Shown: positions 48,822 to 58,982, counted from the first letter of the stretch. The stretch is 64,000 nt of DNA from Bacteroidales bacterium UBA4331 (GCA_002394395.1 DGTR01000037.1:1-64000); one strand, 5' to 3'. The notes: generated from the letters alone by a model not told the origin. Numbers and translations are program-made.

Positions 48822-50186
48822 ATGGCAAAGCCCTCCATCCAATATGTCTGCTCGTCCTGCGGTGCGAAAGCCCCGCAGATGCTTGGCCGCTGTCCGGTCT
48901 GCGGAGAGTGGGGGACGTATGAGGAGGAAGTGGTGGAAAAGGATCGGAATATCGGTATCTCGAGATATCGAAATATCGACAAGAAAGCCACGCCCAAACG
49001 CCTCCAGGACATCGTCGCCACTGACGAGATGCGTATCGATCTGCATAACGGCGAACTGAACCGCGTCTTGGGAGGAGGTCTTGTGCCGGGAAGCCTTGTG
49101 CTTCTGGGCGGCGAACCCGGTATCGGCAAATCGACCCTTGCGCTTCAGGTGCTCATGCAGCAAGGCGAGCGGAAGACTTTCTACGCTTCGGGCGAAGAGT
49201 CCGTCCGCCAACTCAAACTGCGCGCCGAACGCCTTGCGGGGAACGCCGAGAACCTCTATATCTCTTCGGAGACCTCGCTGGAGCGCATCTTGGAGCAGGT
49301 CAAGGAACTCGAACCCGACGTCGTGGTCATCGACTCCATCCAGACGATCGGAACCGAAGCCGTCGAAGCGACTATCGGCAGCCTCACGCAGGTCAAAGAG
49401 TGCGCCGCGCGGATCATGGAGTTTGCCAAGACGCGTAATATACCCTTCATCATCATCGGTCACATCAACAAAGAGGGCTCGCTCGCGGGACCCAAAGTGC
49501 TTGAGCACATCGTTGATACCGTCCTGCAGTTCGAGGGCGACCGCCAGTATATGTACCGTATCCTGCGCGCCCAAAAGAACCGCTTCGGCTCTACTTCCGA
49601 ACTCGGTATCTATGAGATGCGGCAGGATGGTCTGCGCGAAGTGACCAACCCCTCTGAACTGCTCCTTTCTACCGCGCGCGAAGGCCTCTCCGGCATCGCT
49701 ATCGCGGCGGCAGTAGAAGGTGTCCGGCCGTTCATGATTGAGGTGCAAGCCCTCGTCTCCTCTGCCGCGTACGGCACACCCCAGCGCTCCTCCACGGGCT
49801 TTGACGGAAGGCGTCTGAACATGCTTTTGGCGGTTCTCGAGAAGCGCGTGGGATTCAAACTGCTACAGAAAGATGTCTTCCTCAATATCGCCGGAGGTCT
49901 CCGCGTCGATGACACCGCTATCGACCTCGCGGTCCTGGCTGCCGTCTTGAGCAGCAATATGGATATCGCTCTCGATGCCGCTACCTGTCTCTGCGGCGAA
50001 GTGGGGTTAGCCGGAGAGATCCGCTCCGTCAACCGCATCGAACAACGCATCGCCGAGGCACAAAAACTCGGCTTCAAACGGATTATCATTCCCGCCGACC
50101 AAAAGGGCGATTTTTCACGTTTTTCCATCGAAGTGGTTCCTGTAAGGAAAGTTACAGATGCTTTTCGGCTGCTGATTAAGGCATAA
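48822..50186 (+). CDS. radA: DNA repair protein RadA with an in-frame repeat insertion, 454 aa
   Basis: The zinc finger uses Cys10, Cys13, Cys24 and Cys27 (CSSCGAKAPQMLGRCPVCG), the RecA-like ATPase has Walker A GGEPGIGKST (97-106), the RadA-specific KNRFGST motif is present, and a Lon-protease-like domain ends the protein. RadA helps branch migration in recombination. Between the zinc finger and the ATPase, about residues 41-55 (DRNIGISRYRNIDKK) derive from an EYRNID-type repeat. Confidence 0.95.
   Translation: MAKPSIQYVCSSCGAKAPQMLGRCPVCGEWGTYEEEVVEKDRNIGISRYRNIDKKATPKRLQDIVATDEMRIDLHNGELNRVLGGGLVPGSLVLLGGEPGIGKSTLALQVLMQQGERKTFYASGEESVRQLKLRAERLAGNAENLYISSETSLERILEQVKELEPDVVVIDSIQTIGTEAVEATIGSLTQVKECAARIMEFAKTRNIPFIIIGHINKEGSLAGPKVLEHIVDTVLQFEGDRQYMYRILRAQKNRFGSTSELGIYEMRQDGLREVTNPSELLLSTAREGLSGIAIAAAVEGVRPFMIEVQALVSSAAYGTPQRSSTGFDGRRLNMLLAVLEKRVGFKLLQKDVFLNIAGGLRVDDTAIDLAVLAAVLSSNMDIALDAATCLCGEVGLAGEIRSVNRIEQRIAEAQKLGFKRIIIPADQKGDFSRFSIEVVPVRKVTDAFRLLIKA
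48952..48980 (+). repeat. EYRNID-family repeat inside radA
   Basis: ATCGGTATCTCGAGATATCG then AAATATCGA, read IGISRYRNID in frame. Confidence 0.8.
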
Positions 50187-50210
50187 ATCGTGCAAAAATG
50201 TCTTTTTTTC

Positions 50211-50241
50211 TTGCGTATGTGAGAAAAAATGTGTATCTTTG
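50211..50241 (+). promoter_or_regulatory. Promoter of the porG-uppS-bamA-ompH unit
   Basis: TTG (50211-50213), TATCTTTG (50234-50241), 20-base spacer, TTGCGTATGTGA extension. The ATG follows about 10 bases after the expected transcript start. Confidence 0.8.
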
Positions 50242-50256
50242 CACGCTTATTTTGTA

Positions 50257-50973
50257 ATGATGTCTAAAAACAGCCGCATAATATGCCTATTTTTATTACT
50301 CGCGTGTGCGAGTATGAGCGCTCGTGCGCAGGGGCAACCATACCTCTGCGAGTTCGGCTTGCAGGGAGGCTGCGGCTATTATGTGGGCGAGGCAACGCCG
50401 CATATCTTCATGAACCCCCGCGAGGCATTTGGCTTGCAGTTCCGCTATAAGTTTACCAAACGCTGGGCCATCCAGGCGAAACTGTCGTCCCAGCGCATCA
50501 CCGGTAACGAGTATTATTTCGAGACAGGCAAGATGCCCGTGAAGTTGGACTCCAAATGGCAGAACCAACTCATCAACGCGGACGTCATGGCGGAGTTTAA
50601 CTTCTTCCGTTTCGGCGAGTTCAACAAGTACGACAAGCGTATCAAACCCTATACCCCGTATATCTTCCTGGGCATCGGAGTCGGTATCTACGGAGCCGAA
50701 GGATACACGAACGCCAAGTACAACAAAGCGGCGGCGTACCTGCCTTTCGGTATTGGCTTCAAGTGGAAATTCCACGAGCAGGTGGGCCTGAATATCGCTT
50801 GGCAGCACAACGTCTATTTCGCTGATAACCTGGAGAATAGGGAGGATCTCAACAACCGCCATGACCTGAACGGCAGCAATATTATGAACTGCGACTTGAC
50901 CGGAATGGTTACGCTTGGCATAGTTTTTGAGTTTGCAAGGGCGAAAAAAGGATGCAGAATCTGTAATTTCTGA
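50257..50973 (+). CDS. PorG-like (DUF6089) outer-membrane protein, 238 aa
   Basis: A signal peptide (about 1-24, [20 protein letters not shown]) is followed by a small beta-barrel: [40 protein letters not shown] and [18 protein letters not shown]. Position before uppS and bamA and the sequence fit the DUF6089/PorG family; PorG takes part in type IX secretion in Porphyromonas. Two adjacent ATGs (50257, 50260) are possible starts. The terminal [12 protein letters not shown] is unusual for a barrel end. Confidence 0.7.
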   Translation: MMSKNSRIICLFLLLACASMSARAQGQPYLCEFGLQGGCGYYVGEATPHIFMNPREAFGLQFRYKFTKRWAIQAKLSSQRITGNEYYFETGKMPVKLDSKWQNQLINADVMAEFNFFRFGEFNKYDKRIKPYTPYIFLGIGVGIYGAEGYTNAKYNKAAAYLPFGIGFKWKFHEQVGLNIAWQHNVYFADNLENREDLNNRHDLNGSNIMNCDLTGMVTLGIVFEFARAKKGCRICNF

Positions 50974-50977
50974 TACA

Positions 50978-51718
50978 ATGAGCTATAAAGAACAAATAGA
51001 CACAGCGCGTCTTCCACGCCACGTGGCGATTATCATGGACGGCAACGGCCGATGGGCGAAGAAACAAGGCCTGGCGCGTATGTTTGGACATAAAAAGGGC
51101 GTTGAGACCGTCCATAACATCACGGTCGCAGCGACGAAATTAGGTATCGAGTATCTCACCCTCTATACCTTCTCCACCGAGAACTGGAACCGCCCCAAAG
51201 AGGAGGTGGACGCCCTCATGACCCTTCTCGTGGACACGATCGCTAAGGAGACGCCGACGCTGATGAACAACAACGTCCGCCTCCAGACCATCGGCGACAT
51301 CAACCGCCTCCCGGAGGGCACGAAGCAGAAATTCCTAGGCTGTATCGAAGAGACCAGCAAAAATACGGGTCTGACGATGGTCATCGCGCTCAGTTATTCT
51401 GCGCGGTGGGAGATCATCGAGGCGGTGCGCGAAGCCGTTCGTCTGACTCAGGCCGGTCAACTGCGCCCCGAGGATGTCTCCGAGCAGATGGTGTCCGCCC
51501 TTATGACGACCCGCGAGATGCCGGATCCCGACCTCCTGATCCGAACCAGCGGCGAGTATCGCATCAGCAATTTCCTGTTGTGGCAGCTGGCTTATAGTGA
51601 GCTCTACTTTACTGATTGCCTCTGGCCGGAGTTTACCGACGAGGAGTTCTATAAGGCGATCGTGGACTATCAGAAACGTGAAAGAAGATTTGGTAAAACG
51701 AGTGAACAGATTCATTAA
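50978..51718 (+). CDS. uppS: Undecaprenyl diphosphate synthase (isoprenyl transferase), 246 aa
   Basis: [13 protein letters not shown] with catalytic Asp21, [24 protein letters not shown] (here [18 protein letters not shown]) and [19 protein letters not shown] match cis-prenyltransferases, which make the C55 lipid carrier for peptidoglycan and surface glycans. The start [15 protein letters not shown] at 50978 lies 4 bases after the PorG-like stop. The end overlaps the bamA start region. Confidence 0.96.
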   Translation: MSYKEQIDTARLPRHVAIIMDGNGRWAKKQGLARMFGHKKGVETVHNITVAATKLGIEYLTLYTFSTENWNRPKEEVDALMTLLVDTIAKETPTLMNNNVRLQTIGDINRLPEGTKQKFLGCIEETSKNTGLTMVIALSYSARWEIIEAVREAVRLTQAGQLRPEDVSEQMVSALMTTREMPDPDLLIRTSGEYRISNFLLWQLAYSELYFTDCLWPEFTDEEFYKAIVDYQKRERRFGKTSEQIH

Positions 51719-54296
51719 TATACTTTTATTGCTGGTATTCAGCCTGGGTGTGTGGGCGCAGAACGACTCTGTGCCTGTCTCCGATGTGCCCGAGATCGAA
51801 TACGGCATGACGCGTAAGACATACGAGATCGCCGGTATCGAGGTGGAGGGTGCCGATAGCTACGAGGACTTCGTGCTCATCGGTTTCTCCGGCTTGGCGG
51901 TCGGCGATAAGATTGAAGTGCCGGGAGACCAGATCACCAAGGCCATCAAACGCTTCTGGAAACAAGGTCTCTTCTCGTCCGTCAAGATCAAGGCAAAGAA
52001 GATCGAGGGTAGCAAGATATGGCTCGTCATCGAGCTCGCCCAACGCCCCCGTATCAGCGAAGTCCGCTACGAGGGACTCAAGAAAAGTGAGCGCGAGGAT
52101 GTCGAAGTCAAAGCCGGTATCCGCCAGGGCTCGCAGATGACGCCGAACCTCGAGGATCATGCCAAGACGGTCATCAAGAAATACTTCGCGGAGAAAGGTT
52201 TTCACAATGCCGAAGTGCATGTGATTCAGCAGAATGATGTCGATCATCCGGGCTACGTCAAGGTCCTCATCGGAGTGGATAAAAAAGTCAAGACCAAGGT
52301 CGGCAAGATCTATATCACCGGAAACAAGAACCTCACCCATCGCCAGATCAACAAGGCGATGAAGAAGACCAACGATAACGACATCGTCAACCTCTTCCGG
52401 ACCAAGAAATTCGTTCGCGAGGAGTATGAGAAGGACAAACAGGCGGTCATCGAGAAGTATAACGAGCACGGTTTCCGCGACGCGTATATCGTGGCGGACA
52501 GCGTGGTTCCGAACCCTGAGGACCCGAACCGCGTGGATATCTACATGACCATCAGCGAGGGCGATAAGTACTACGTCCGCTCCGTCAAATGGGTCGGAAA
52601 TACGGTCTATCCGTACGAACTTCTGGACGCTACTCTCGGCGTCAAACCCGGTGATGTCTATAACCTCAAGACCCTCAACGACCGTCTCACCAACGACGAC
52701 GATGCGGTCTCCAAACTCTATACCGACCGCGGCTACCTCTTCTTCAACGTTGAGCCCGTCGAGGTCAACGTCTCCAACGACTCTATCGATTTTGAGATGC
52801 GTATGTACGAGGGCAAACCGGCAACGATCAACGAGGTCAATATCGTCGGCAACACCCGCGTCTATGAACACGTCGTTCGCCGTGAGTTATACACCAAACC
52901 CGGTCAGCTCTACTCGCAATCGGATATCATGCGTTCGCTCCGTGAGTTGGCGCAGATGGGCCATTTCGACCAGGAGAAACTCGTGCCGGACATCCAACCG
53001 AACCCCGAGGAGGGAACGGTGGACATCACCTATCAGCTGGAGACCAAGTCCTCCGACCAGATTGAGTTCTCACTCGGTTGGGGCGCTACAGGTCTGGTGG
53101 GATCCTTGGGACTCAAGTTTACCAACTTCGCCATCCAGAACCTCTTTAACAAGAAATCTTACCGCATCGTGCCGCAGGGCGAGGGTCAGACCTTCTCTAT
53201 TAACGCGCGCACGAACGGTATCTATTTTACCTCCGCCTCCATCTCTTTCTTGGAGCCGTGGCTTGGCGGCAAGCGCCCGAACAGCTTGAGCGCAAGTATC
53301 TATTTCGCCAACCAGACCGGTTACTCCAGCCGCTACCAACGCGCCTACCAGAACCTCTATAACACCTATTCCAACTACTATTACTATTCCGGAAACAGCA
53401 ACTACTACCAGCAGTTGGCGGAGTCTGAGGCGGATAAGGATAAATACCTCCGGACGCTTGGTGTCTCGGTCGGTTACGGTAAGCGTCTCCGCTGGCCTGA
53501 CGACTACTTTACTTTCTATGGCGAGTTGAGTTATCAGATGTATATGATGAAGGATTGGCCCTACCTGCTTATCTCCGATGGTACGTCTCACAACCTTGCC
53601 CTCAACCTGCAGATCTCCCGTTCGTCCATCGACAACCCGATCTACACGCGCCGCGGTTCACAGTTTACCATCGGTGTCAAACTCACGCCGCCATGGTCGC
53701 TCTTTAACGGCAAAGACTACTCCCAACTCTCCACTTCCGAGAAGTATCACCTCATCGAGTACCACAAGTGGAAATTCTCCGGAAAGGTCTTCACACCGCT
53801 CACACGTGACAGCAAACTGGTCCTCATGACCCGTGCGGAGTTCGGTTATCTGGGCCACTATAACGAAAACGCCAAATCGCCCTTCGAGTCCTTCTATATG
53901 GGTGGTGACGGTATGTCGAGTTACACCAGCTACGCTACCGAGTATGTCGCTATGCGTGGTTACTCATCCGGTTCGCTCACCCCGTACGACGTGGCTACAG
54001 GACGTAATATGGGTTACCTCTATAACAAATTCACCATGGAGCTCCGCTATCCTATCTCCCTCGAACAGAGTGCTACCATCTGGGCGCATGTCTTCCTCGA
54101 GGCGGGTAACTGTTTCTCGGACATCCGCGACTACAACCCCTTCAACCTCAAGCGGTCAGCAGGTCTGGGTGTGCGTATCTTCCTGCCGATGTTCGGTCTC
54201 CTCGGTATTGACTGGGGATGGGGATTCGATGAAATCAACGGCTCCAAACAGTATAGCGGCAGCCAGTTCCACTTTGTCCTCGGACAAGAATTATAA
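51678..54296 (+). CDS. bamA: Outer-membrane assembly factor BamA, about 872 aa
   Basis: After a signal peptide ([17 protein letters not shown]) come five POTRA domains (about 40-440) and a 16-strand barrel ending [11 protein letters not shown]. The barrel has the YFMGGDG-like [16 protein letters not shown] segment and the MRGY motif ([11 protein letters not shown]). BamA inserts barrel proteins into the outer membrane. No ATG precedes the signal peptide in frame after uppS; GTG at 51678 ([12 protein letters not shown]) or GTG at 51702 is the likely start, both inside uppS. Downstream ompH genes encode partner chaperones. Confidence 0.93.
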   Translation: MKEDLVKRVNRFINILLLLVFSLGVWAQNDSVPVSDVPEIEYGMTRKTYEIAGIEVEGADSYEDFVLIGFSGLAVGDKIEVPGDQITKAIKRFWKQGLFSSVKIKAKKIEGSKIWLVIELAQRPRISEVRYEGLKKSEREDVEVKAGIRQGSQMTPNLEDHAKTVIKKYFAEKGFHNAEVHVIQQNDVDHPGYVKVLIGVDKKVKTKVGKIYITGNKNLTHRQINKAMKKTNDNDIVNLFRTKKFVREEYEKDKQAVIEKYNEHGFRDAYIVADSVVPNPEDPNRVDIYMTISEGDKYYVRSVKWVGNTVYPYELLDATLGVKPGDVYNLKTLNDRLTNDDDAVSKLYTDRGYLFFNVEPVEVNVSNDSIDFEMRMYEGKPATINEVNIVGNTRVYEHVVRRELYTKPGQLYSQSDIMRSLRELAQMGHFDQEKLVPDIQPNPEEGTVDITYQLETKSSDQIEFSLGWGATGLVGSLGLKFTNFAIQNLFNKKSYRIVPQGEGQTFSINARTNGIYFTSASISFLEPWLGGKRPNSLSASIYFANQTGYSSRYQRAYQNLYNTYSNYYYYSGNSNYYQQLAESEADKDKYLRTLGVSVGYGKRLRWPDDYFTFYGELSYQMYMMKDWPYLLISDGTSHNLALNLQISRSSIDNPIYTRRGSQFTIGVKLTPPWSLFNGKDYSQLSTSEKYHLIEYHKWKFSGKVFTPLTRDSKLVLMTRAEFGYLGHYNENAKSPFESFYMGGDGMSSYTSYATEYVAMRGYSSGSLTPYDVATGRNMGYLYNKFTMELRYPISLEQSATIWAHVFLEAGNCFSDIRDYNPFNLKRSAGLGVRIFLPMFGLLGIDWGWGFDEINGSKQYSGSQFHFVLGQEL

Positions 54297-54298
54297 AC

Positions 54299-54322
54299 CT
54301 CGATATCCCGAAATATCGAAAA
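54299..54322 (+). repeat. EYRNID-family repeat between bamA and ompH
   Basis: CTCGATATCCCGAAATATCG, an intergenic relative of the copies inside dusB, radA and queA. Confidence 0.7.
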
Positions 54323-54333
54323 CAATAACAACA

Positions 54334-54870
54334 ATGAAAAAATTATCAATTATCAATTATCAATTATCAATTATAATAGCAGCTCTGCTGTGTTGTGGCA
54401 CAACTTTTGCTAAAGATCAATCGATAGCATATATCGACATGGCGTATATCCTCAAAAACCTGCCTCAATACGAGCAGGCGAATGAACAGCTGTCGATGCT
54501 CTCCAAGCGCTGGCAGAAGGAGATCGATGCGGCGCAACAGGACGCACGCGTCATGGCTACCAACTACCAAACGGAGCAGATCTTCCTCTCGGAGACCATG
54601 CGGACCCAACGCGAGCAGGAGATCGTGAAAAAAGAGCAGGAAGTCCTGGAACTCAAACGCAAGTATTTCGGACAGGAGGGGGAACTCTACAAAAAGCGCG
54701 AAGCGCTCATCAAACCCATCCAGGATGAGATATACACAGCCATCCAGGACCTCGCCAACGAGAAACGAATCGACATCGTCAAGGACCGCTCCGCAGACCC
54801 ATCCCTGATCTACATGTCCTCCAAACTCGACATCTCCGATCAGGTACTCCATAAATTAGGAGCAAAATAA
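54334..54870 (+). CDS. OmpH/Skp-family periplasmic chaperone (first copy), 178 aa
   Basis: The signal peptide (MKKLSIINYQLSIIIAALL) is followed by SIAYIDMAYILKNLPQYEQA and a long coiled coil (about 50-130) rich in Gln, Glu and Lys, the tentacles of Skp-type chaperones that carry unfolded barrels to BamA. The signal peptide is encoded by tandem TATCAAT units (54341-54375). The gene follows bamA by 37 bases and precedes a second ompH. Confidence 0.88.
   Translation: MKKLSIINYQLSIIIAALLCCGTTFAKDQSIAYIDMAYILKNLPQYEQANEQLSMLSKRWQKEIDAAQQDARVMATNYQTEQIFLSETMRTQREQEIVKKEQEVLELKRKYFGQEGELYKKREALIKPIQDEIYTAIQDLANEKRIDIVKDRSADPSLIYMSSKLDISDQVLHKLGAK
54341..54375 (+). repeat. 7-base TATCAAT tandem repeat in a signal-peptide region
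   Basis: About five units of TATCAAT/AATTATC in a row encode SIINYQLSII of the OmpH signal peptide. Confidence 0.85.
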
Positions 54871-54876
54871 TAAGAT

Positions 54877-54943
54877 TGTTCCACGGAAGGCAAGTAAGAC
54901 TTAAGTAAGACTCAAGTAAGACTTTTGTAAGGGTCGTGGAACA
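54877..54943. repeat. Inverted repeat enclosing 11-base direct repeats
   Basis: TGTTCCACG (54877-54885) and CGTGGAACA (54935-54943) flank three tandem units of YAAGTAAGACT and a decayed fourth. Confidence 0.85.
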
Positions 54944-54980
54944 TTTCAAAACGAAATAAATAATATTAAATATCAAGAAA

Positions 54981-55472
54981 ATGAAAAAAATTATTATCGC
55001 ATTGATGCTGGCTCTGCCGATGCTTGCCAGCGCACAGAAATTTGGTCACATCAACACACAGGAACTCTTCGCGCAAATGCCCGAAATGGCTCAAGTCAAG
55101 TTGAAAATGGATACCATCAACTCGCAGTACGAGAACCAACTGGCTTCCATGAACGAGGAAATCCAGAAGAAGTACCAGGACTACCAGGCCCAGGAGGCTA
55201 CTATGGCTGACGCCATCAAGCAGATCCGTCAGCAGGAGCTCCAGGAGATGCAACAACGCATCCAGCTCTTCTATCAGACCGCTGAGCAGGATATTCAGAA
55301 GAAACAGCAAGAACTCATCGCGCCTGTTCACGAGAAGATGGCAAAGGCTATCAAGGCGGTCGGCGAGCGCGAAGGATACACCTATATCTTCGACTCCGCA
55401 GCTATGGTTCACATCGGCACGGACGCCAACGACCTCATGCCGGCTGTCAAGAAAGAACTCGGTATTAAATAA
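54981..55472 (+). CDS. OmpH/Skp-family periplasmic chaperone (second copy), 163 aa
   Basis: The signal peptide is MKKIIIALMLALPMLASAQ. KFGHINTQELFAQMPEMAQV and a coiled coil (about 45-115) place it in the OmpH/Skp family, like its neighbour. The ending AMVHIGTDANDLMPAVKKEL matches the conserved YIDPSxDVTD-like C-terminus. Two consecutive ompH genes after bamA are usual in Bacteroidota. A hairpin with direct repeats separates the pair. Confidence 0.9.
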   Translation: MKKIIIALMLALPMLASAQKFGHINTQELFAQMPEMAQVKLKMDTINSQYENQLASMNEEIQKKYQDYQAQEATMADAIKQIRQQELQEMQQRIQLFYQTAEQDIQKKQQELIAPVHEKMAKAIKAVGEREGYTYIFDSAAMVHIGTDANDLMPAVKKELGIK

Positions 55473-55474
55473 TC

Positions 55475-55600
55475 ATGGCGGACGGCTATTTAGAATCCCA
55501 CTATGCCGAGTACGAGAAGAAAAAGGCAGAGTGGCTGAAAAAGAAAAATTCATATTCCTACAACTATGGTAGAAAAACTCCAAAAGACCCTTCGCGATAG
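55475..55600 (+). CDS. Small conserved-type protein, 41 aa
   Basis: ATG 55475-55477 opens 41 codons (MADGYLESHYAEYEKKKAEW, then LKKKNSYSYNYGRKTP) ending TAG at 55598-55600. Short Bacteroidales proteins that start MxDxYLExxxxxYExRKAxW are familiar from similar contexts, but no function is known to me. It starts 2 bases after ompH and overlaps the transporter gene by 35 bases, so its C-terminus may be altered or extended by the overlap. Confidence 0.6.
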   Translation: MADGYLESHYAEYEKKKAEWLKKKNSYSYNYGRKTPKDPSR

Positions 55601-56936
55601 CGCTGTGGCGCGTTGGACAGTCTTGGTCCTCGTGGCTTCGATGATGTTCTTCGCATATATGTTTGTGGACATTCTCTCGCCTTTGGCATCCCTCCTCAAC
55701 GACACGCTGGGATGGGATCAGGGCGTGTTTGGAACTTATGCCGCAGGTGAGTACCTGCTTAACGTCTTCGGTTTCCTCATCATCGCAGGTATCATCCTCG
55801 ATAAGATGGGAGTCCGTTTCACCGGCTTGCTCTCCGCTTCACTCATGGTGATCGGCGCAGCCATCAAGTTCTGGGGTATCTCCTGGGCGGACGCCAATAC
55901 CGTAGAATGGCTTAACACCTGGTGGTCTTCCATGCCCGGTTCCGCCAAACTGGCGATGTTCGGATTCATGATCTTCGGCTGCGGCTGTGAGATGGCTGGA
56001 ACGACGGTTAGTAAGATCCTCGCAAAATGGTTCAAAGGCAAGGAAATGGCGCTCGCTATGGGCTTGGAGATGGCTATAGCACGTCTCGGAGTCTTCGGAG
56101 CGATGTGGCTCTCACCGATGATCAGCCAGCACTTCGCGGTGGATGGTGTTAATTCAGTTACCGCTCCGCTGCTCTTTGCTTCTGCGCTGCTCGTCATCGG
56201 TCTGCTCAATTTCTTTGTCTTCACAATCATGGATAAGTCCTTCGATTCCCAACTTGTGGCTATCGGAGAGGCTACCCTGGAGAAAGATCCGGAGGATGAG
56301 TTCCACGTTTCCGACCTCAAGCAGATCTTGACTTCGAAGATGTTCTGGATCATCGCACTCCTTTGCGTGCTCTACTACTCCGCAATCTTCCCCTTCCAGC
56401 GTTTCGCAACGAACTTCTTGGAAGAGACACTCGCTATCTCCAATGCCGAGGCTGCCGGACTCTTCAAGTGGTTCCCGATACTCGCAATGGTTCTCACGCC
56501 GTTTCTCGGAGCCTTTATAGACTACAAAGGCAAAGGTGCATCGATGATGCTTTTGGGAGCTTTGATCATGATCGCTTGCCATAGCGTCTTCGCTTTCGTC
56601 TTACCGCTCTATCCGTCGAAAACGCTCGCACTTGTCACTATTTTGGTACTCGGCGTCAGCTTCTCGCTCGTACCTGCATCGATGTGGCCCTCGGTTCCGA
56701 AGATCATCGACGAGAAAGTGCTCGGCTCGGCGTACTGTTTGATTTTCTGGGTTCAGAATATCGGTCTCTGCCTCGTGCCGCTGCTTATCGGCAAACTGCG
56801 TGTGGCTACCGACGGATACCTTGTTCCTATGATCGTCTTCGCTTCGTTCGGCGTATTGGCATTCTTACTGTCCCTCGCCCTCAAAGTGGAGGATAAACGT
56901 AAAAACTATGGACTGGAACTTCCTAATAAAAAATAA
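55566..56936 (+). CDS. Major facilitator superfamily transporter, 456 aa
   Basis: Twelve hydrophobic segments over 456 residues, with the MFS loop pattern GIILDKMGVRFTG between helices 2 and 3 and a second GAFIDYKGKG loop in the C-terminal half. A small-molecule transport role is clear, but the substrate is not. The gene overlaps the small protein upstream and murF downstream (29 bases), so it belongs to a tightly packed unit reaching from the PorG-like gene to the coiled-coil gene at 58059. Confidence 0.88.
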   Translation: MVEKLQKTLRDSAVARWTVLVLVASMMFFAYMFVDILSPLASLLNDTLGWDQGVFGTYAAGEYLLNVFGFLIIAGIILDKMGVRFTGLLSASLMVIGAAIKFWGISWADANTVEWLNTWWSSMPGSAKLAMFGFMIFGCGCEMAGTTVSKILAKWFKGKEMALAMGLEMAIARLGVFGAMWLSPMISQHFAVDGVNSVTAPLLFASALLVIGLLNFFVFTIMDKSFDSQLVAIGEATLEKDPEDEFHVSDLKQILTSKMFWIIALLCVLYYSAIFPFQRFATNFLEETLAISNAEAAGLFKWFPILAMVLTPFLGAFIDYKGKGASMMLLGALIMIACHSVFAFVLPLYPSKTLALVTILVLGVSFSLVPASMWPSVPKIIDEKVLGSAYCLIFWVQNIGLCLVPLLIGKLRVATDGYLVPMIVFASFGVLAFLLSLALKVEDKRKNYGLELPNKK

Positions 56937-58059
56937 GGAATCCCTGCACGTAACGACAGATAGCCGGAAGGTCACTTCCGGCTCTATCTTTGTTGCGCTA
57001 AAGGGAGAACATTTTGACGGTAACGATTTCGTGGAGCAAGCCCGAAAAGACGGAGCCGAATACATCATCTCCGGCGAGAATGCCTTGAGAGATCTTCAAG
57101 ACCTCGCTCGCGCTTGGCGGCGCGAACTCGGTCTGCCCATCCTCGGCATCACCGGCACGAACGGCAAGACGACGACCAAAGAGCTCTGCGCCGCTGTCCT
57201 TTCTACGAAGTACAAGCTCTACTACACCCAAGGCAATCTCAACAACCAGATCGGCGTGCCCCTCACCTTATTATCTATAACGCGCGCGCACGAGATGGCG
57301 ATTGTGGAGATGGGCGCCTCACATCCCGGAGACATCAAAGAACTCGTCGAGATAGCCGAGCCGAACTACGGTCTCATCACCAACGTCGGCAAAGCCCATC
57401 TGCAGGGCTTCGGCTCTTTCGAAGGTGTCATGCGCACCAAAGCCGAGTTATACGATTTCCTCCGTGCGCATAATGGCTTCTGTTTCCGAAACATCGATAA
57501 CCCATACTTGGCGCAGATGGCAGGAGACCTGAAAACCGTGGAGTACCACACAGGTACAATGCCTTCAGACACTCATCTGGTCGGGGGCTATAACGCAGAG
57601 AACGTCTCGGCGGCGATTTGTGTCGGACGCTATTTCGGCGTGAGCGGAGAAGCTGCTTTAGCAGCTATCCGCGCGTACATCCCCTCCAACAACCGCTCCC
57701 AACTCATGCAGACCGGGCGTAACACGGTTGTGGTGGATGCCTATAATGCCAACCCGACATCCATGACCGCAGCGATAAACGCTTTCAAAGGAAATTGTTT
57801 TATTCTCGGCGCTATGCGCGAACTCGGCGACTACAGCCACCTGGAGCACCAGAATATCGTCAACATGCTCCTTGAGCGCAAAGCCGATCGCGTACTCCTC
57901 GTCGGAGAGGAATACAAAGCGACCACAGCTCCGTATCCCATCTTCAACAACGTGGATGACCTCTGCGCATACCTCCGGACCGAACCCCTCAGCGGATACA
58001 CCATCCTTCTCAAGGGTAGCCGGTCAAACCAATTAGAAAAAGTAATCCCATTCCTATAA
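56908..58059 (+). CDS. murF: UDP-N-acetylmuramoyl-tripeptide--D-Ala-D-Ala ligase MurF, 383 aa
   Basis: TTDSRKVTSGSIFVALKGEHFDG (split: TDSRKVTSGSIFVALKGE) marks the N-terminal domain. The ATP loop is GITGTNGKTTTKE, and EMGASHPGDI and ITNVGKAHL form the Mur-ligase core. DAYNANPTSM marks the third domain. The enzyme adds D-Ala-D-Ala to the peptidoglycan precursor in the cytoplasm. It is about 50 residues shorter than typical MurF. Its start lies 29 bases inside the transporter gene, and its stop overlaps the next ATG (TAATG). Confidence 0.95.
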   Translation: MDWNFLIKNKESLHVTTDSRKVTSGSIFVALKGEHFDGNDFVEQARKDGAEYIISGENALRDLQDLARAWRRELGLPILGITGTNGKTTTKELCAAVLSTKYKLYYTQGNLNNQIGVPLTLLSITRAHEMAIVEMGASHPGDIKELVEIAEPNYGLITNVGKAHLQGFGSFEGVMRTKAELYDFLRAHNGFCFRNIDNPYLAQMAGDLKTVEYHTGTMPSDTHLVGGYNAENVSAAICVGRYFGVSGEAALAAIRAYIPSNNRSQLMQTGRNTVVVDAYNANPTSMTAAINAFKGNCFILGAMRELGDYSHLEHQNIVNMLLERKADRVLLVGEEYKATTAPYPIFNNVDDLCAYLRTEPLSGYTILLKGSRSNQLEKVIPFL

Positions 58060-58937
58060 TGAAAAAATCGTATATTATTGTTTTAGCCATTTTAGTGGCT
58101 GCCATCATTGGTCTCGTCATCTGGAATCTCTCCCAGCGACAGGAACTCAACGAAATGGTTGAGCAGATGACCATCGAGAAAGAAGAACTGCAGGAGGAGT
58201 ACGAAGATCTCGCCCTTCAGTTCGACGGCTATCAGCAGATGGACATCCGCAACGATTCGCTCCAGGATTTGCTCAGCCGTGAGCAACAACGCGTACAGGA
58301 CCTCCTTGAGGAACTGCGTACGACCAAGGCTTCCAACGCCCGTAAGATTGCGGAACTGAAAAAAGAACTGGCTACCGTACGTGCCGTCATGCGCGATTAT
58401 GTTCGCCAGATTGACTCGCTCAATGCGACTAACGCACGCCTCACACAGGAGAATATCCAAGTTCGCCAAGAGAACCAGCAAGTCCGTCAGCATAACGAAC
58501 AGCTGACTCAGGCAAACACTCAACTCACCGAGACCGTCACCCGTGCTTCGATGTTGGAGATCACCTCTTGCTCCGTCACGATGCTCAACAAGAATGACCG
58601 CAAGACCCGCATCGCCAGCCATGTACGCAAACTGCAATTCGACTACACGATTGCAAAAAACATCACCTGTACACCTGGCCTCAAAGACCTCTATGTACGT
58701 GTGATCACACCCAACGGAGACCTCATCGGCGAGTCCGAAACGAAACTCTTTGCCTTCGAGAGCGGAGAAATACCCTTCTCGATGACCCAGCAGATTGAGT
58801 TCACCGGCGAACCGTTCACCGGCACGTGTTACTGCCCGTTCGACGAAAATACCAAAGTGGAGAAGGGATTCTATACCATCGATTTCTTCTGCGAAGGAAA
58901 TCTCATCGGCTCCTTCCCCTTCCAACTAAAGAAATAA
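58059..58937 (+). CDS. Membrane-anchored coiled-coil protein, 292 aa
   Basis: A single N-terminal membrane helix (residues 5-23, YIIVLAILVAAIIGLVIW) is followed by a long coiled coil (about 25-165) rich in Glu, Gln and Arg. A globular C-terminal domain follows (about 170-292; ITSCSVTMLNKNDRKTRI, KDLYVRVITPNGDLIGES, FYTIDFFCEGNLIGSF). The family is widespread in Bacteroidales but I know no function. Translational coupling to murF hints at an envelope role. Confidence 0.75.
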   Translation: MKKSYIIVLAILVAAIIGLVIWNLSQRQELNEMVEQMTIEKEELQEEYEDLALQFDGYQQMDIRNDSLQDLLSREQQRVQDLLEELRTTKASNARKIAELKKELATVRAVMRDYVRQIDSLNATNARLTQENIQVRQENQQVRQHNEQLTQANTQLTETVTRASMLEITSCSVTMLNKNDRKTRIASHVRKLQFDYTIAKNITCTPGLKDLYVRVITPNGDLIGESETKLFAFESGEIPFSMTQQIEFTGEPFTGTCYCPFDENTKVEKGFYTIDFFCEGNLIGSFPFQLKK

Positions 58938-58982
58938 CCCCTCTCCCCCGACCGATGGGGTGAGAAGGCCCTGCCTTCTCAT

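Noticed and set aside
48009..49748. 579-codon open frame on the minus strand
   Set aside because: It is antisense to rnz and radA, both with intact catalytic motifs.
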